A DNA stretch of 64,000 nucleotides from Prolixibacter sp. NT017 (lineage in GTDB: Bacteria; Bacteroidota; Bacteroidia; Bacteroidales; Prolixibacteraceae), in contig NZ_BLAV01000001.1 of NCBI RefSeq assembly GCF_009617875.1, positions 4,030,001-4,094,000 on the forward strand. The letters are read 5' to 3'. The position numbers and the translations under genes were made by a program. Below, piece by piece: positions 34,222-43,673 of this stretch (the first letter of the stretch is position 1; every line of letters begins with the position of its first letter). The notes below the pieces were generated by a model. The model was given only the letters and a program-made list of their open reading frames with translations, had not been told where the DNA came from and searched no databases.

Positions 34222-35916
34222 ATGAAGAAGCGGATTCCATCCATATTTATATTTTCTCTGATTTCGTTGCTGACGATATCGGCATTTGCCCAGGGAAATG
34301 ATCTGCCCGCCTTCCCGGGAGCTGAAGGCTACGGGAAATACACCACCGGAGGACGCGGTGGTCAGGTTATTTATGTTACCAGCCTCAGCGATGATTACGC
34401 GCCCGGCACACTTCGCTATGCCCTGTACCAATCGGGCCCCAGAATCATCGAATTCAAAGTTTCAGGTACCATCCAGCTAAAATCGGACCTGAAGATTACC
34501 CAACCCAATGTAACCATTGCCGGACAAACAGCGCCAGGTGATGGAATCTGTCTGCGCGATTATCCCGTAATCGTTGAAGCCGACAACGTCATTATCCGTT
34601 TTATGCGTTTCCGCATGGGTGATGCTGCCAAACAGCAGAATGATGCCCTGGGCGGTCGCAACCATAAAAATATTATCATCGACCATTGCTCGGCAAGCTG
34701 GTCGACCGACGAATGTGTTTCGTTTTACGACAACCAAAATTTCACCCTTCAGTGGTGCATTATTTCCGAGAGCCTTCGCAATTCCATCCATGAAAAAGGC
34801 TCCCACGGCTATGGAGGTATCTGGGGTGGAGAGAAAGCCACCTTTCACCACAACCTGCTGGCCGATCACGACAGCCGCAATCCCCGTTTCTGCGGAAGCC
34901 GGTACACCAACCAACCCGATGAGGAATTGGTTGACTACCGCAACAACGTTATTTACAACTGGGGACATAACAGTGCCTACGCGGGCGAAGGCGGCAGCTA
35001 CAACATGGTGAACAACTATTATAAATCGGGACCAGCTACTTCCTCTTCTGTTCGGTTCAGAATACTGCAACCCTACGCTGACGATGGTTCCAACCAGCAA
35101 CCATCCGGTACGTACGGACACTTTTATATCGCCGGCAACTATGTCGAAAACAGCTCGAACGTAACCAATAACAACTGGACCGGCGTTTCGCTGCATTCTT
35201 CATTTACGACTTATGCGCCCAATGTTACGCTCAGTGACGTGAGAGCGGCAAACGAATTCTCGGTAGAACCGGTAAAAACGACCACCGCACAGGAGGCTTA
35301 CCAGGATGTTTTGAATTACGCCGGAGCTTCCCTGGTTCGTGATACTGTAGACAAACGCATTGTTCACGACACGCAAACCGGAACTCCCACCTACAACGAT
35401 GGAGGCAACGGCAGCACGGGAGGAATTATCGATACGCAAACAGCTGTTGGCGGATGGCCTGAACTAAAATCAACCACTGCACCGGCCGATTCCGATGGCG
35501 ATGGCATGCCCGACGAGTGGGAAAAGGCCAACAATCTCGATCCCAACAATCCGAATGATGCACAACAAACTACGGTGGATGGTCAGTATCCGAACCTGGA
35601 AGTCTACCTCAACAGTTTGGTGGCCGGCATTATGCAAAACGAAGGAAGTGTAGCGACAGCTGTAGACGGGCTAAAAAAAAATATCGATCCGCTGAAGGTA
35701 GTTTACAACCAACGGACGAAACAGCTTGATATCCGCCACACCCGTACGATTGTCAAAGTACAGCTGTATTCAGTCACCGGGATACAAGTCAAGACATTCA
35801 ATACCGATCAACAAACACTGAGCATTCAGTTGCCGGACCTGGCAAAAGGGGTCTATATCGTGCGGGTTTGGGATGATCTAAATCGCGCTTATTCACAGAA
35901 AATATTGAATTACTGA
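34222..35916 (+). CDS. PL1 family pectate lyase with T9SS type A C-terminal sorting domain
   Basis: A 564-residue enzyme starting at ATG 34222 (signal MKKRIPSIFIFSLISLLTIS); the frame is open from a GTG at 34165. Residues about 25-420 are a right-handed beta-helix with IDHCSASWSTDECVSFYDN and the catalytic-arginine region DHDSRNPRFCG of PL1. A calcium-type linker DSDGDGMPDEWEKANNLDP follows near residue 435. The last 80 residues are a type A T9SS domain (VQLYSVTGIQVKTF, LAKGVYIVRVW). It cleaves homogalacturonan at the cell surface or outside. It is the only T9SS-tagged enzyme of the locus and lies 16 bp before CE8-A. Confidence 0.93.
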   Translation: MKKRIPSIFIFSLISLLTISAFAQGNDLPAFPGAEGYGKYTTGGRGGQVIYVTSLSDDYAPGTLRYALYQSGPRIIEFKVSGTIQLKSDLKITQPNVTIAGQTAPGDGICLRDYPVIVEADNVIIRFMRFRMGDAAKQQNDALGGRNHKNIIIDHCSASWSTDECVSFYDNQNFTLQWCIISESLRNSIHEKGSHGYGGIWGGEKATFHHNLLADHDSRNPRFCGSRYTNQPDEELVDYRNNVIYNWGHNSAYAGEGGSYNMVNNYYKSGPATSSSVRFRILQPYADDGSNQQPSGTYGHFYIAGNYVENSSNVTNNNWTGVSLHSSFTTYAPNVTLSDVRAANEFSVEPVKTTTAQEAYQDVLNYAGASLVRDTVDKRIVHDTQTGTPTYNDGGNGSTGGIIDTQTAVGGWPELKSTTAPADSDGDGMPDEWEKANNLDPNNPNDAQQTTVDGQYPNLEVYLNSLVAGIMQNEGSVATAVDGLKKNIDPLKVVYNQRTKQLDIRHTRTIVKVQLYSVTGIQVKTFNTDQQTLSIQLPDLAKGVYIVRVWDDLNRAYSQKILNY

Positions 35917-35932
35917 AAGCAAAACGTTGCAC

Positions 35933-36919
35933 ATGAACCGGAAAAGCCTTCTCATACTCATCTTCTTCAGCGTTGTTTGTCAATGGTCATTCGCCAGGAC
36001 AAATGACAGCTATGATTTTGTGGTTTCGAAAAAAGGAGACGGCGATTTCACTACGGTACAGGCCGCTATCAATGCGGTACCCGATTTTCGCAAGCAAACC
36101 ACCACCATCTACATTGAGAATGGTGTATACAAGGAAAAATTGGTTCTTCCGGCGTCCAAAAACAACGTCACGTTTATCGGCGAAAGCGCAGACAGCACCA
36201 TCATCACGTACGACGATTATGCATCGAAGAAAAACCGTTTTGGTGAGGAGATGGGAACGACCGGGTCATCCGGCTTCTACATTTTCGGAAACGATTTTAC
36301 CGCTAAGAATATCACCTTCCGGAACACAGCTGGTCCAGTGGGACAAGCGGTTGCTGTCCGCATTTTAGGCGACCGCGTCTTTTTCGAGAATTGCCGCTTT
36401 CTCGGATTTCAGGATACACTTTATCCTTACGGGGAAAACAGTCGCCAGTACTATAAGAACTGCTACATTGAGGGAACCGTAGATTTCATTTTTGGCTGGT
36501 CGACCGCTGTATTTGATCACTGCCACATTTTTTGCAAAAGTCCGGGTTACGTAACGGCAGCCAGTACGATGAAAGATACGCCGTTCGGATTTGTATTCCT
36601 GCACTGCGATATTTCTGGAAGCGCTCCGGCTCACTCCGTCTACCTCGGGCGTCCCTGGAGACCTTATGCAAAAACCGCTTTCATCGAGTGCAAACTAAGT
36701 GATGTCATCAAACCGGAAGGCTGGTTCAACTGGAATAAAAAAGAGGCTGAAAAAACGGTCACTTACGTGGAATACAAAAACACCGGAGCAGGTGCAACTC
36801 CGGACAAACGAGTGTCATGGTCGCATCAGCTGACGGCAAAAGAGAGACAAAAATATACGCTGGAGAATATTTTTCGGGGATGGACTCCGGGGCAACCATT
36901 CAAGGAAAAACACCGGTAA
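35933..36919 (+). CDS. CE8 pectin methylesterase A (signal-peptide form)
   Basis: A 328-residue right-handed beta-helix esterase that removes methyl groups from homogalacturonan. ATG 35933 is chosen over TTG 35927. The signal peptide has no proper lipobox (SVVCQWSFA, with valine before the cysteine), so it is likely periplasmic. Catalytic residues are visible: Asp161 in GFQDTLY, Asp184 in VDFIFGW, Arg240 in YLGRPWR. The VSWSHQLTAKE end is typical. Gaps of 15-16 bp to both neighbours show tight operon structure. It is paralogous to the next gene. Confidence 0.95.
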   Translation: MNRKSLLILIFFSVVCQWSFARTNDSYDFVVSKKGDGDFTTVQAAINAVPDFRKQTTTIYIENGVYKEKLVLPASKNNVTFIGESADSTIITYDDYASKKNRFGEEMGTTGSSGFYIFGNDFTAKNITFRNTAGPVGQAVAVRILGDRVFFENCRFLGFQDTLYPYGENSRQYYKNCYIEGTVDFIFGWSTAVFDHCHIFCKSPGYVTAASTMKDTPFGFVFLHCDISGSAPAHSVYLGRPWRPYAKTAFIECKLSDVIKPEGWFNWNKKEAEKTVTYVEYKNTGAGATPDKRVSWSHQLTAKERQKYTLENIFRGWTPGQPFKEKHR

Positions 36920-36934
36920 AAACAGGGGACAACC

Positions 36935-37891
36935 ATGAAGAAGAAAATACAACTATTCGGAATTATTGTCTTGATGCTTGGCACAATCGCCTGGTCGTGC
37001 TCCAGAAACAACAACAAGCGGATTATTGTCGCTGCAGACGGCTCGGGTGACTATACCACCGTGCAGGAAGCCATCAATGCAGCGCCTTCTTCTTCGAAAG
37101 AAACAACGGTTATCTATATCAAATCCGGAGTTTATAAGGAGAAAGTCGTTGTTCCCGCAAACAAGCAAAATATTCACTTCATCGGTGAAGACGCTAAAAA
37201 TACCATCATCACCTGGGACGATTATTCCGGGAAAGGCGATATCAACACATTCACTTCCTACACCATGAAAATCATGGGTAACCATATCCTGATGGAAAAT
37301 CTCACTATCGAGAATTCCGAAGGTTTGCGTGGACAAGCTGTAGCCCTCGATGTGGAAGGTGACCAGTGTGTGTTTAAAAACTGTCGGATTGTTGGCAATC
37401 AGGATACACTATACGCAGCAGGCGATAATGCCCGTCAGTATTTCAAAAACTGCCACATTGAAGGAACTACCGATTTCATCTTCGGTTCGTCCACGGCTGT
37501 ATTTCAGGATTGTGATATCCAGTGTAAAAAGCAGTCTTTCATTACAGCAGCCCGGACTCCGCAAGGGCAGCCATTCGGTTATGTTTTCATGAATTGCAAA
37601 ATAAAAGCAGCTCCCGGTATCGGACAGGTTTACCTGGGCCGTCCCTGGAGGGCTTATGCCAACGTCGTTTTCATGAATTGCCAACTGGGTGATTTTATTC
37701 GCCCCGAAGGCTGGAGCAACTGGCACGACACCGATCGTTACAAAACGGCTTTCTACGCCGAGCATCACAACACCGGCGCAGGAGCGGATACAACGCAACG
37801 CGTTTCATGGTCGCATCAGTTAACCGATGAACAGGCTCAAAAGTATACCGTGGAAAACATCCTCGGATTGAACAGTTGGAAACTGAAATGA
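36935..37891 (+). CDS. CE8 pectin methylesterase B (lipoprotein form)
   Basis: A 318-residue CE8 enzyme similar along its whole length to the preceding one. The N-terminus MKKKIQLFGIIVLMLGTIAW is followed by SCSRNNN, fitting a lipoprotein (tryptophan at -2 is unusual). Catalytic residues: Asp157 in GNQDTLY, Asp180 in TDFIFGS, and the arginine of YLGRPWR. It carries the family end VSWSHQLTDEQAQKYTVENI. Compared with CE8-A it lacks a short insert near residue 95. Membrane anchoring would place it apart from CE8-A. Confidence 0.93.
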   Translation: MKKKIQLFGIIVLMLGTIAWSCSRNNNKRIIVAADGSGDYTTVQEAINAAPSSSKETTVIYIKSGVYKEKVVVPANKQNIHFIGEDAKNTIITWDDYSGKGDINTFTSYTMKIMGNHILMENLTIENSEGLRGQAVALDVEGDQCVFKNCRIVGNQDTLYAAGDNARQYFKNCHIEGTTDFIFGSSTAVFQDCDIQCKKQSFITAARTPQGQPFGYVFMNCKIKAAPGIGQVYLGRPWRAYANVVFMNCQLGDFIRPEGWSNWHDTDRYKTAFYAEHHNTGAGADTTQRVSWSHQLTDEQAQKYTVENILGLNSWKLK

Positions 37892-37918
37892 TAGGAGGCT
37901 ACGAACCAGACATCAACC

Positions 37919-39571
37919 ATGAAAAAAAGAAATAAAATATATCTCCTGGGGTTGTTACTCATAGCCGGAAACATCAATCGGTCCGTGGCTCAACAAAAGA
38001 CCGACAGTCTTTATGTGTCTAAAGTGTGGGTAGCCGATAATGGCGACGGCACATACAAAAATCCGGTCTTGCATGCCGATTATTCCGACCCGGATGCGAT
38101 TCGCGTTGGAACGGATTTCTACATGACGGCTTCGTCGTTCAATTGCATTCCCGGCCTGCCCATTCTCCATTCAAAGGATTTGGTCAACTGGAATTTGATT
38201 GGCTATGCGCTGCCTAAGCAACCTCCTTTCGATGTTTACGATAAACCGCAACATGGCAACGGCGTGTGGGCTCCCTGCATCCGTTATCACGATGGCGAAT
38301 ACTACATCTTCTACCCCGATCCGGACTACGGAATTTATATGATCAAGGCCCAAAATCCGAAAGGGCCCTGGTCGGAACCGCTGCTAATCAAAGCCGGGAA
38401 AGGACTGATCGATCCGTCACCTCTGTGGGATAACGATGGCAACGCTTACCTGGTTCACGCTTTCGCGGGAAGTCGCGCCGGCGTGAAAAGTGTATTGATG
38501 GTCAGCCGGATGAAGCCTGACGGAACCGAATTGATTGGCAATGAAATGATGGTTTATGACGGTCACCAAAACGATCCGACGGTTGAAGGGCCGAAATTCT
38601 ATAAACGCCATGGTTATTATTACATCTTCGCTCCGGCTGGAGGCGTACCCACCGGCTGGCAGATTGTTCTGCGTTCGAAAAATGTATTTGGCCCTTACGA
38701 GCGAAAAAAGGTTATGGCACAAGGTTCAACGCCAATCAACGGGCCACATCAGGGTGCCTGGGTGGACACCCCGGACGAGCAAAGTTGGTTCCTCCATTTT
38801 CAGGATAAAGAGGCTTACGGCCGTGATGTGTTGCTGGAACCGATGATCTGGAAGAACGACTGGCCGGTAATTGGTGTCGATAAAAACGGAGACGGAGTTG
38901 GCGAACCGGTGCTGACATGGAAACAGCCGGACGTTGTTCGTGCTTATCCAATCGTAACGCCGCCGGAAAGTGACGAATTCAATAAACCGAAACTCGGATT
39001 GCAATGGCAATGGCATGCCAATCCACAAGTTACCTGGGGCTTTCCTTCCGGAAGACTGGGCTTCTATCGGTTGAACTGTATTCCCAAACCGGATGGCTTT
39101 GTGAATCTCTGGTCAGTTCCCAATCTACTGTTACAGAAATTTCCTGCTGAAGAATTTATGGTCACTACCAAATTGACTTTCCATAACCGCTTCGATGGTG
39201 AAGAGGTGGGACTCGTTGTCATGGGTGAAGATTACCAATACATCAAACTTGAGCAGGAAAACAAGCAACTGATGGTGAAAACGGTCTCCTGCCACGATGC
39301 ACGAAAAGGGAATCCCGAAAAGGAAATTTTCCAACAGAAATTTACCGGCCCAACGGCGTACTTCAGGGTAAAAGTACGCGAAGGGGCTGTCTGTAGTTTC
39401 AGCTTTAGCGCCGACGGAAAGAAATTCACCGAGGCAGGGGAAAAGTTCCATGCCGTTCCCGGAAGATGGATTGGCGCCAAAGTTGGCCTTTTCGCCTTAC
39501 GAAACGGGAAAATAAACGATGCCGGCAACGCCGATATTGACTGGTTCCGAATTGAAAAAATTGAGAAATAA
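37919..39571 (+). CDS. GH43 family glycosidase with C-terminal beta-sandwich
   Basis: A 550-residue exported enzyme (signal ending near SVAQQ, residue 25). Residues about 45-340 form the five-bladed propeller with the three GH43 acids: Asp57 in DYSDPDAIRVG, Asp165 in GLIDPSPLWD and Glu223 in TVEGPKF. Residues about 350-550 form the C-terminal beta-sandwich (DUF1349-like, FNKPKLGLQWQWHANP, DIDWFRIE). It probably removes arabinose, xylose or galactose side chains from pectin (alpha-arabinofuranosidase or beta-xylosidase type). The exact sugar cannot be read from sequence alone. It ends 1 bp before the next ATG. Confidence 0.92.
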   Translation: MKKRNKIYLLGLLLIAGNINRSVAQQKTDSLYVSKVWVADNGDGTYKNPVLHADYSDPDAIRVGTDFYMTASSFNCIPGLPILHSKDLVNWNLIGYALPKQPPFDVYDKPQHGNGVWAPCIRYHDGEYYIFYPDPDYGIYMIKAQNPKGPWSEPLLIKAGKGLIDPSPLWDNDGNAYLVHAFAGSRAGVKSVLMVSRMKPDGTELIGNEMMVYDGHQNDPTVEGPKFYKRHGYYYIFAPAGGVPTGWQIVLRSKNVFGPYERKKVMAQGSTPINGPHQGAWVDTPDEQSWFLHFQDKEAYGRDVLLEPMIWKNDWPVIGVDKNGDGVGEPVLTWKQPDVVRAYPIVTPPESDEFNKPKLGLQWQWHANPQVTWGFPSGRLGFYRLNCIPKPDGFVNLWSVPNLLLQKFPAEEFMVTTKLTFHNRFDGEEVGLVVMGEDYQYIKLEQENKQLMVKTVSCHDARKGNPEKEIFQQKFTGPTAYFRVKVREGAVCSFSFSADGKKFTEAGEKFHAVPGRWIGAKVGLFALRNGKINDAGNADIDWFRIEKIEK

Positions 39572-39572
39572 T

Positions 39573-40403
39573 ATGTCAGGAAGAAGAAAACTGAAATTTG
39601 AAATCCTTCTGCTGCTCCTTGTGCTGCTACCGGTAACCAATGCGTGTTCCGGGGAAAAGAAAGAGGAAAAGCAGCAGAAAGTCTGTAAGGTCTGGATCAT
39701 TGGTGATTCCACTGTGGCCAATTACGCTCTGGAAAAAGATTATCCGAGTAAGCGATTTCCGATTACCGGCTGGGGACAGGTCTTTCAACCTTTCCTGGCA
39801 AAGGACAGCCTGAAAATGGTTGACCATTTAATCGATGCCGATAGCGTGCTCGTTGACGACCGGGCCAAAGGCGGACGCAGCACACGGACTTTCTTCCAGG
39901 AAGGACGCTGGCGCGAAGTCTATAACCAAATTCAACCGGGCGACCTGGTTTTGATGCAGTTCGGACATAACGATGCTTCGAAAAACAAACCCGCACGATA
40001 TGTCAACCTTCAGGGGTATGCCGAATTCCTGCGCCTCTTCGTAAATCAAACCCGCGAAAAAGGAGGAACACCGATTCTGATTACTCCGGTGGCCCGGAAT
40101 TATCCGTGGGTCGACGGGCATTTGGAAAACGTGCATGGTGGTTATCCGGATGCGATGAAAGAGGTGGCAAAAGAACTTCACGTCGACCTGATTGATCTGA
40201 ATCAACGTTCCATGGATTTCTTTTCCCGGAAGGGTAAGGATTATGTGACTGAAAACTATTTCATGAATCTCCCGGCCTTGGTTTATGAAGCTTATCCTGA
40301 CGGACAACACGATAACACCCATTTTCAGCCGGCCGGAGCACGAGAAGTGGCCCGAATGGTGTTTGAAGGCCTGAAACAATTGAATAGTAACAAACTGAAC
40401 TAA
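39573..40403 (+). CDS. CE12-type rhamnogalacturonan/pectin acetylesterase (lipoprotein)
   Basis: A 276-residue SGNH hydrolase. ATG 39573 follows the previous stop by one base; the frame is open from 39519. The signal has TNAC (Cys25) and a charged GEKKEEK tail, suggesting a lipoprotein. Catalytic blocks: WIIGDSTVANY (Ser), GGRSTRTF, MQFGHND (Asn) and the DNTHFQPAGA Asp-His pair, as in RgaE/YxiM. It removes acetyl groups from galacturonic acid in rhamnogalacturonan so that lyases and hydrolases can act. Confidence 0.9.
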   Translation: MSGRRKLKFEILLLLLVLLPVTNACSGEKKEEKQQKVCKVWIIGDSTVANYALEKDYPSKRFPITGWGQVFQPFLAKDSLKMVDHLIDADSVLVDDRAKGGRSTRTFFQEGRWREVYNQIQPGDLVLMQFGHNDASKNKPARYVNLQGYAEFLRLFVNQTREKGGTPILITPVARNYPWVDGHLENVHGGYPDAMKEVAKELHVDLIDLNQRSMDFFSRKGKDYVTENYFMNLPALVYEAYPDGQHDNTHFQPAGAREVARMVFEGLKQLNSNKLN

Positions 40404-40413
40404 GATAAAAACG

Positions 40414-42123
40414 ATGAAGAAGCGAATGATTGCTGGTTTTATGAGAGCGAGTTTACTACTGGTTTTGGCAGGACTTTTTGCCTGTAGCGAAAAACCAGCA
40501 CCTAAGGTGGAGTCAGACAACATTTATGATGGGCTGGAATTCCAGATGCCGCATATTACGGTTCCTACATTTCCCGATTACAAGGTTTCGATAACCGATT
40601 TTGGAGCCGTTGGCGATGGTCAGAAATTGAATACGAAGGCTTTCGCCGATGCAATTAAGGATGTAGCCAAAAACGGAGGAGGTACGGTGGTTATCCCGGA
40701 AGGAATCTGGCTGACAGGCCCCATTCGGTTGAAAAGCAATATCAACATTCACGCCGAGGCTGGTGCATTGGTGATCTTCAGCGATAACAAAGACTTGTAC
40801 CCGCTCATCAAAACCAGTTTCGAAGGCCTCAATACCGTCAGATGCCTCTCCCCCATTTATGGGAAAAACCTGGAAAACATCGCTTTCACCGGCGAAGGCG
40901 TTTTCGATGGCTCGGGCGATGCGTGGCGCCAGGTGAAAAAAAGCAAGCTTACCAGCTCGCAATGGAAAAAACTGGTCGCTTCGGGTGGTATCGTCAGCAA
41001 AGACGGAGAAACCTGGTATCCATCCAAAAGCTTTGAAAAAGGCGCTGAGTTGAGCGATATGAACGTTCCTCGGAACTTCACTACCATGGCACAATTCGAA
41101 TCCATCCGGGACTTCCTGCGTCCGGTAATGGTGAGCCTGGTCAGCTGCAAAAACGTATTGCTCGACGGTCCGGTGTTCCAGAATTCACCTGCGTGGTGTC
41201 TCCACCCGCTGATGTGTGAAAATCTGACCGTTCGAAATGTGGATGTACGCAATCCCTGGTATTCACAAAACGGAGACGGTATCGATATCGAGTCCTGCAA
41301 AAACAGCGCAGTATACAACTGTACTTTCGATGTCGGTGACGATGCCATCTGCATCAAGTCGGGTAAAGGCGCCGACGGACGGAAACGCAACATGCCCACC
41401 GAGAACCTGATCGTGAAGAACTGTACCGTTTTTCACGGCCACGGTGGCGTAACCGTTGGTAGCGAAATGTCGGGTGGAGTAAAGAATATGCATGTTTCCG
41501 ACTGTACCTTCATTGGTACCGATGCCGGACTGCGCTTCAAAAGTAATCGCGGACGTGGCGGCGTAGTGGAAAAAATCTACATCTCCAACATCAACATGAT
41601 TGATATCCCTAGCAACGCCATCTCTTTCAACCTCTACTACAACGGAATGTCGGTTTCTGAAATCATGAAGAACAAAAAGGACGCCTCCAAAATCGATGAG
41701 GTGATTCCGAAAGTGACGGTTGAAACACCGCAGTTCAAGGATATCAGCATTAAAAATATCAACTGCCGTGGCGCACAACAGGCAATTTATCTGCAAGGTC
41801 TTCCGGAAATGAACCTGGAGAATGTAACGATGGAAAACCTGACCATGGAAGCCAAAAATGGTTTATTCTGCATGGATGCCGATAACGTGAAGATCAAAAA
41901 TCTGAAATTGAAAACAACCCGCTTCCCGGCTGCGTCGTTCTATAACTCGAAAAATATTACCGTCTCCAGCCTGCAGTTGTCTTCGTCTGATAAACCGCTG
42001 ATTACTGTCGACGGCAAAAGAACAGGAAAGACAGATATTCAGCTGGTTCACGGAACCAAGGCAAGTAATTTGTATGTTCTTGGTAAAAAAGTGGATGCAG
42101 CCAAGGTGAAAATTGCCGAGTAA
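40414..42123 (+). CDS. GH28 polygalacturonase A (lipoprotein)
   Basis: A 569-residue beta-helix hydrolase with a lipoprotein signal (LLLVLAGLFACSEKPAP, Cys24). The active-site acids are Asp288 in NGDGIDIES and Asp309/Asp310 in VGDDAICIKSG, with His343 in GHGGVTVGSE and the substrate-binding RFKSNRGRGG. The opening VSITDFGAVGDGQKLNTKAF is typical. It hydrolyses alpha-1,4-linked galacturonan or rhamnogalacturonan. It is closely related to the GH28 gene at 43674 and lies 10 bp after the CE12 gene. Confidence 0.94.
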   Translation: MKKRMIAGFMRASLLLVLAGLFACSEKPAPKVESDNIYDGLEFQMPHITVPTFPDYKVSITDFGAVGDGQKLNTKAFADAIKDVAKNGGGTVVIPEGIWLTGPIRLKSNINIHAEAGALVIFSDNKDLYPLIKTSFEGLNTVRCLSPIYGKNLENIAFTGEGVFDGSGDAWRQVKKSKLTSSQWKKLVASGGIVSKDGETWYPSKSFEKGAELSDMNVPRNFTTMAQFESIRDFLRPVMVSLVSCKNVLLDGPVFQNSPAWCLHPLMCENLTVRNVDVRNPWYSQNGDGIDIESCKNSAVYNCTFDVGDDAICIKSGKGADGRKRNMPTENLIVKNCTVFHGHGGVTVGSEMSGGVKNMHVSDCTFIGTDAGLRFKSNRGRGGVVEKIYISNINMIDIPSNAISFNLYYNGMSVSEIMKNKKDASKIDEVIPKVTVETPQFKDISIKNINCRGAQQAIYLQGLPEMNLENVTMENLTMEAKNGLFCMDADNVKIKNLKLKTTRFPAASFYNSKNITVSSLQLSSSDKPLITVDGKRTGKTDIQLVHGTKASNLYVLGKKVDAAKVKIAE

Positions 42124-42150
42124 ACATCAGCACAGAAAAATCCGAATGTT

Positions 42151-43599
42151 ATGAACATTAAAATCATAGCGATATTAATCTCCCTGATTTGGATGGGTAA
42201 TTCTGCCCGAAAGGACACCATTCAGCTTTGGACCATCGGCGATTCAACTATGGCCAACAAGAAAGCGGAAGTATTTCCGGAAACCGGATGGGGACAAGTT
42301 TTGCACCAGTTTTTCGACGACGGAGTGAAAATCCATAACCATGCAAGGAACGGAAGAAGCACCAAGAGTTTCATCGACGAAGGCCGATGGAAGGTCGTCC
42401 TCGACAGTCTGAAACCGGGTGACTACGTCTTCATCCAGTTTGGACACAACGATGAAAAAATAAAGGACAGTACCCGTTATACCGTGCCATTTGGCAGCTA
42501 TTCCGATAATCTGAAAAGATTCGTTACCGAAAGCCGAGAAAAAGGAGCGACACCTATTTTACTGACGCCCATCGTTCGCCGAAAATTCGATGCGAAAGGA
42601 AAGTTACTCGATACGCACAAAGACTACCCTGTTGCTGTGCGAAAAGGGGCCAAACAGCTGGATGTTCCATTAATCGACATGGAGAAGCTGACGCGGAAGA
42701 TGATTCAATCGATGGGCCCGGAAAAAGCCAAAGAACTGTATGTGTGTACACCTCCGACGAAACGTTACCCCGAGGGGCGACACGACGATACACACCTGAA
42801 GGTGAAAGGTGCGCAGGCGGTGGCTTCGCTGGCAGCACAAGCATTGAAAAAACTTCCGCTAGGATTGTCTAAGCACGTGGTTGCACAGCGTCCGGTAGTC
42901 GGACTCGACAACTGGTTCAACCGCGAGCACAACAAAGCCGGCAAGCTTTACCACTACACATGGAACGACACGCTGAATAGTGGATATTCACAACTGGGCG
43001 ATATCTTCAAAGCCAAAGGGGCTGAACTGAGAACGATTGGTCAGGCCCCTACCGCGGCTGAACTTGGCTATCTGGATGTGTATATCATCGTCGATCCGGA
43101 TACTACATCCGAAAATCCGCAGCCCAATTATATCTCGAAAGAAGACATTCAATCGATTACCAATTGGGTGAAAAACGGAGGAGTATTGCTTCTTCTGGCC
43201 AACGATGGTCCTAACTGTGAGTTCACACACATGGACCAGTTGGCTGGCGCATTTGGCATTCATTTCATTCCTGAAACACTCAATCCGGTTATTAACCACA
43301 AATGGGAAATGGGCGCCGAGACCAACCTGCCGGACCATCCTTTATTTAAGGGGGTAAAGAAGATTTATATGAAAGAAGTCGCCGGTATTCGTGTGAGTCA
43401 ATCTGCCCATCCGGTTTTAACCGATGGAAAGGATATTTTAATGGCCAAAACAACCTTTGGAAAAGGAAAGGTATTAGCTGTTGGCGATCCCTGGTTGTAC
43501 AACGAATACATCGGGAACAGCCGATTGCCCAAATCGTTCGAAAACAGGAAGGCAGCCCATAACCTGGTGAATTACCTGTTGGATGAAGTAAATCAATAA
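42151..43599 (+). CDS. CE12 acetylesterase fused to a GATase-like (DUF4350/IFT52-like) domain
   Basis: A 482-residue exported protein. Residues about 1-18 form a short signal with no cysteine, so it is not a lipoprotein. Residues 20-240 are CE12: LWTIGDSTMANKK, GRSTKSFIDEGRW, IQFGHND and HDDTHLKVKGA. Residues about 250-480 form a separate alpha/beta domain of the class-I glutamine-amidotransferase-like kind (GELRTIGQAPTAAELGYLDV-like start, ITNWVKNGGVLLLLANDGPN, GKGKVLAVGDPWLYNE). Normal CE12 enzymes stop near residue 240. The C-terminal domain lacks an evident catalytic cysteine and may bind sugars or proteins. Its role is unknown. Confidence 0.9.
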   Translation: MNIKIIAILISLIWMGNSARKDTIQLWTIGDSTMANKKAEVFPETGWGQVLHQFFDDGVKIHNHARNGRSTKSFIDEGRWKVVLDSLKPGDYVFIQFGHNDEKIKDSTRYTVPFGSYSDNLKRFVTESREKGATPILLTPIVRRKFDAKGKLLDTHKDYPVAVRKGAKQLDVPLIDMEKLTRKMIQSMGPEKAKELYVCTPPTKRYPEGRHDDTHLKVKGAQAVASLAAQALKKLPLGLSKHVVAQRPVVGLDNWFNREHNKAGKLYHYTWNDTLNSGYSQLGDIFKAKGAELRTIGQAPTAAELGYLDVYIIVDPDTTSENPQPNYISKEDIQSITNWVKNGGVLLLLANDGPNCEFTHMDQLAGAFGIHFIPETLNPVINHKWEMGAETNLPDHPLFKGVKKIYMKEVAGIRVSQSAHPVLTDGKDILMAKTTFGKGKVLAVGDPWLYNEYIGNSRLPKSFENRKAAHNLVNYLLDEVNQ

Positions 43600-43673
43600 A
43601 TTAAAGCGGAGAGTTGCATGTTTCAAGCTTTGCTAAACAAGACGAAGAGTATTAACCTAAAAATATCAAAACG

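Noticed and set aside
34477..35196. 239-residue minus-strand ORF inside the pectate lyase gene
   Set aside because: It is fully antisense to a clear PL1 gene and has no recognisable domain.
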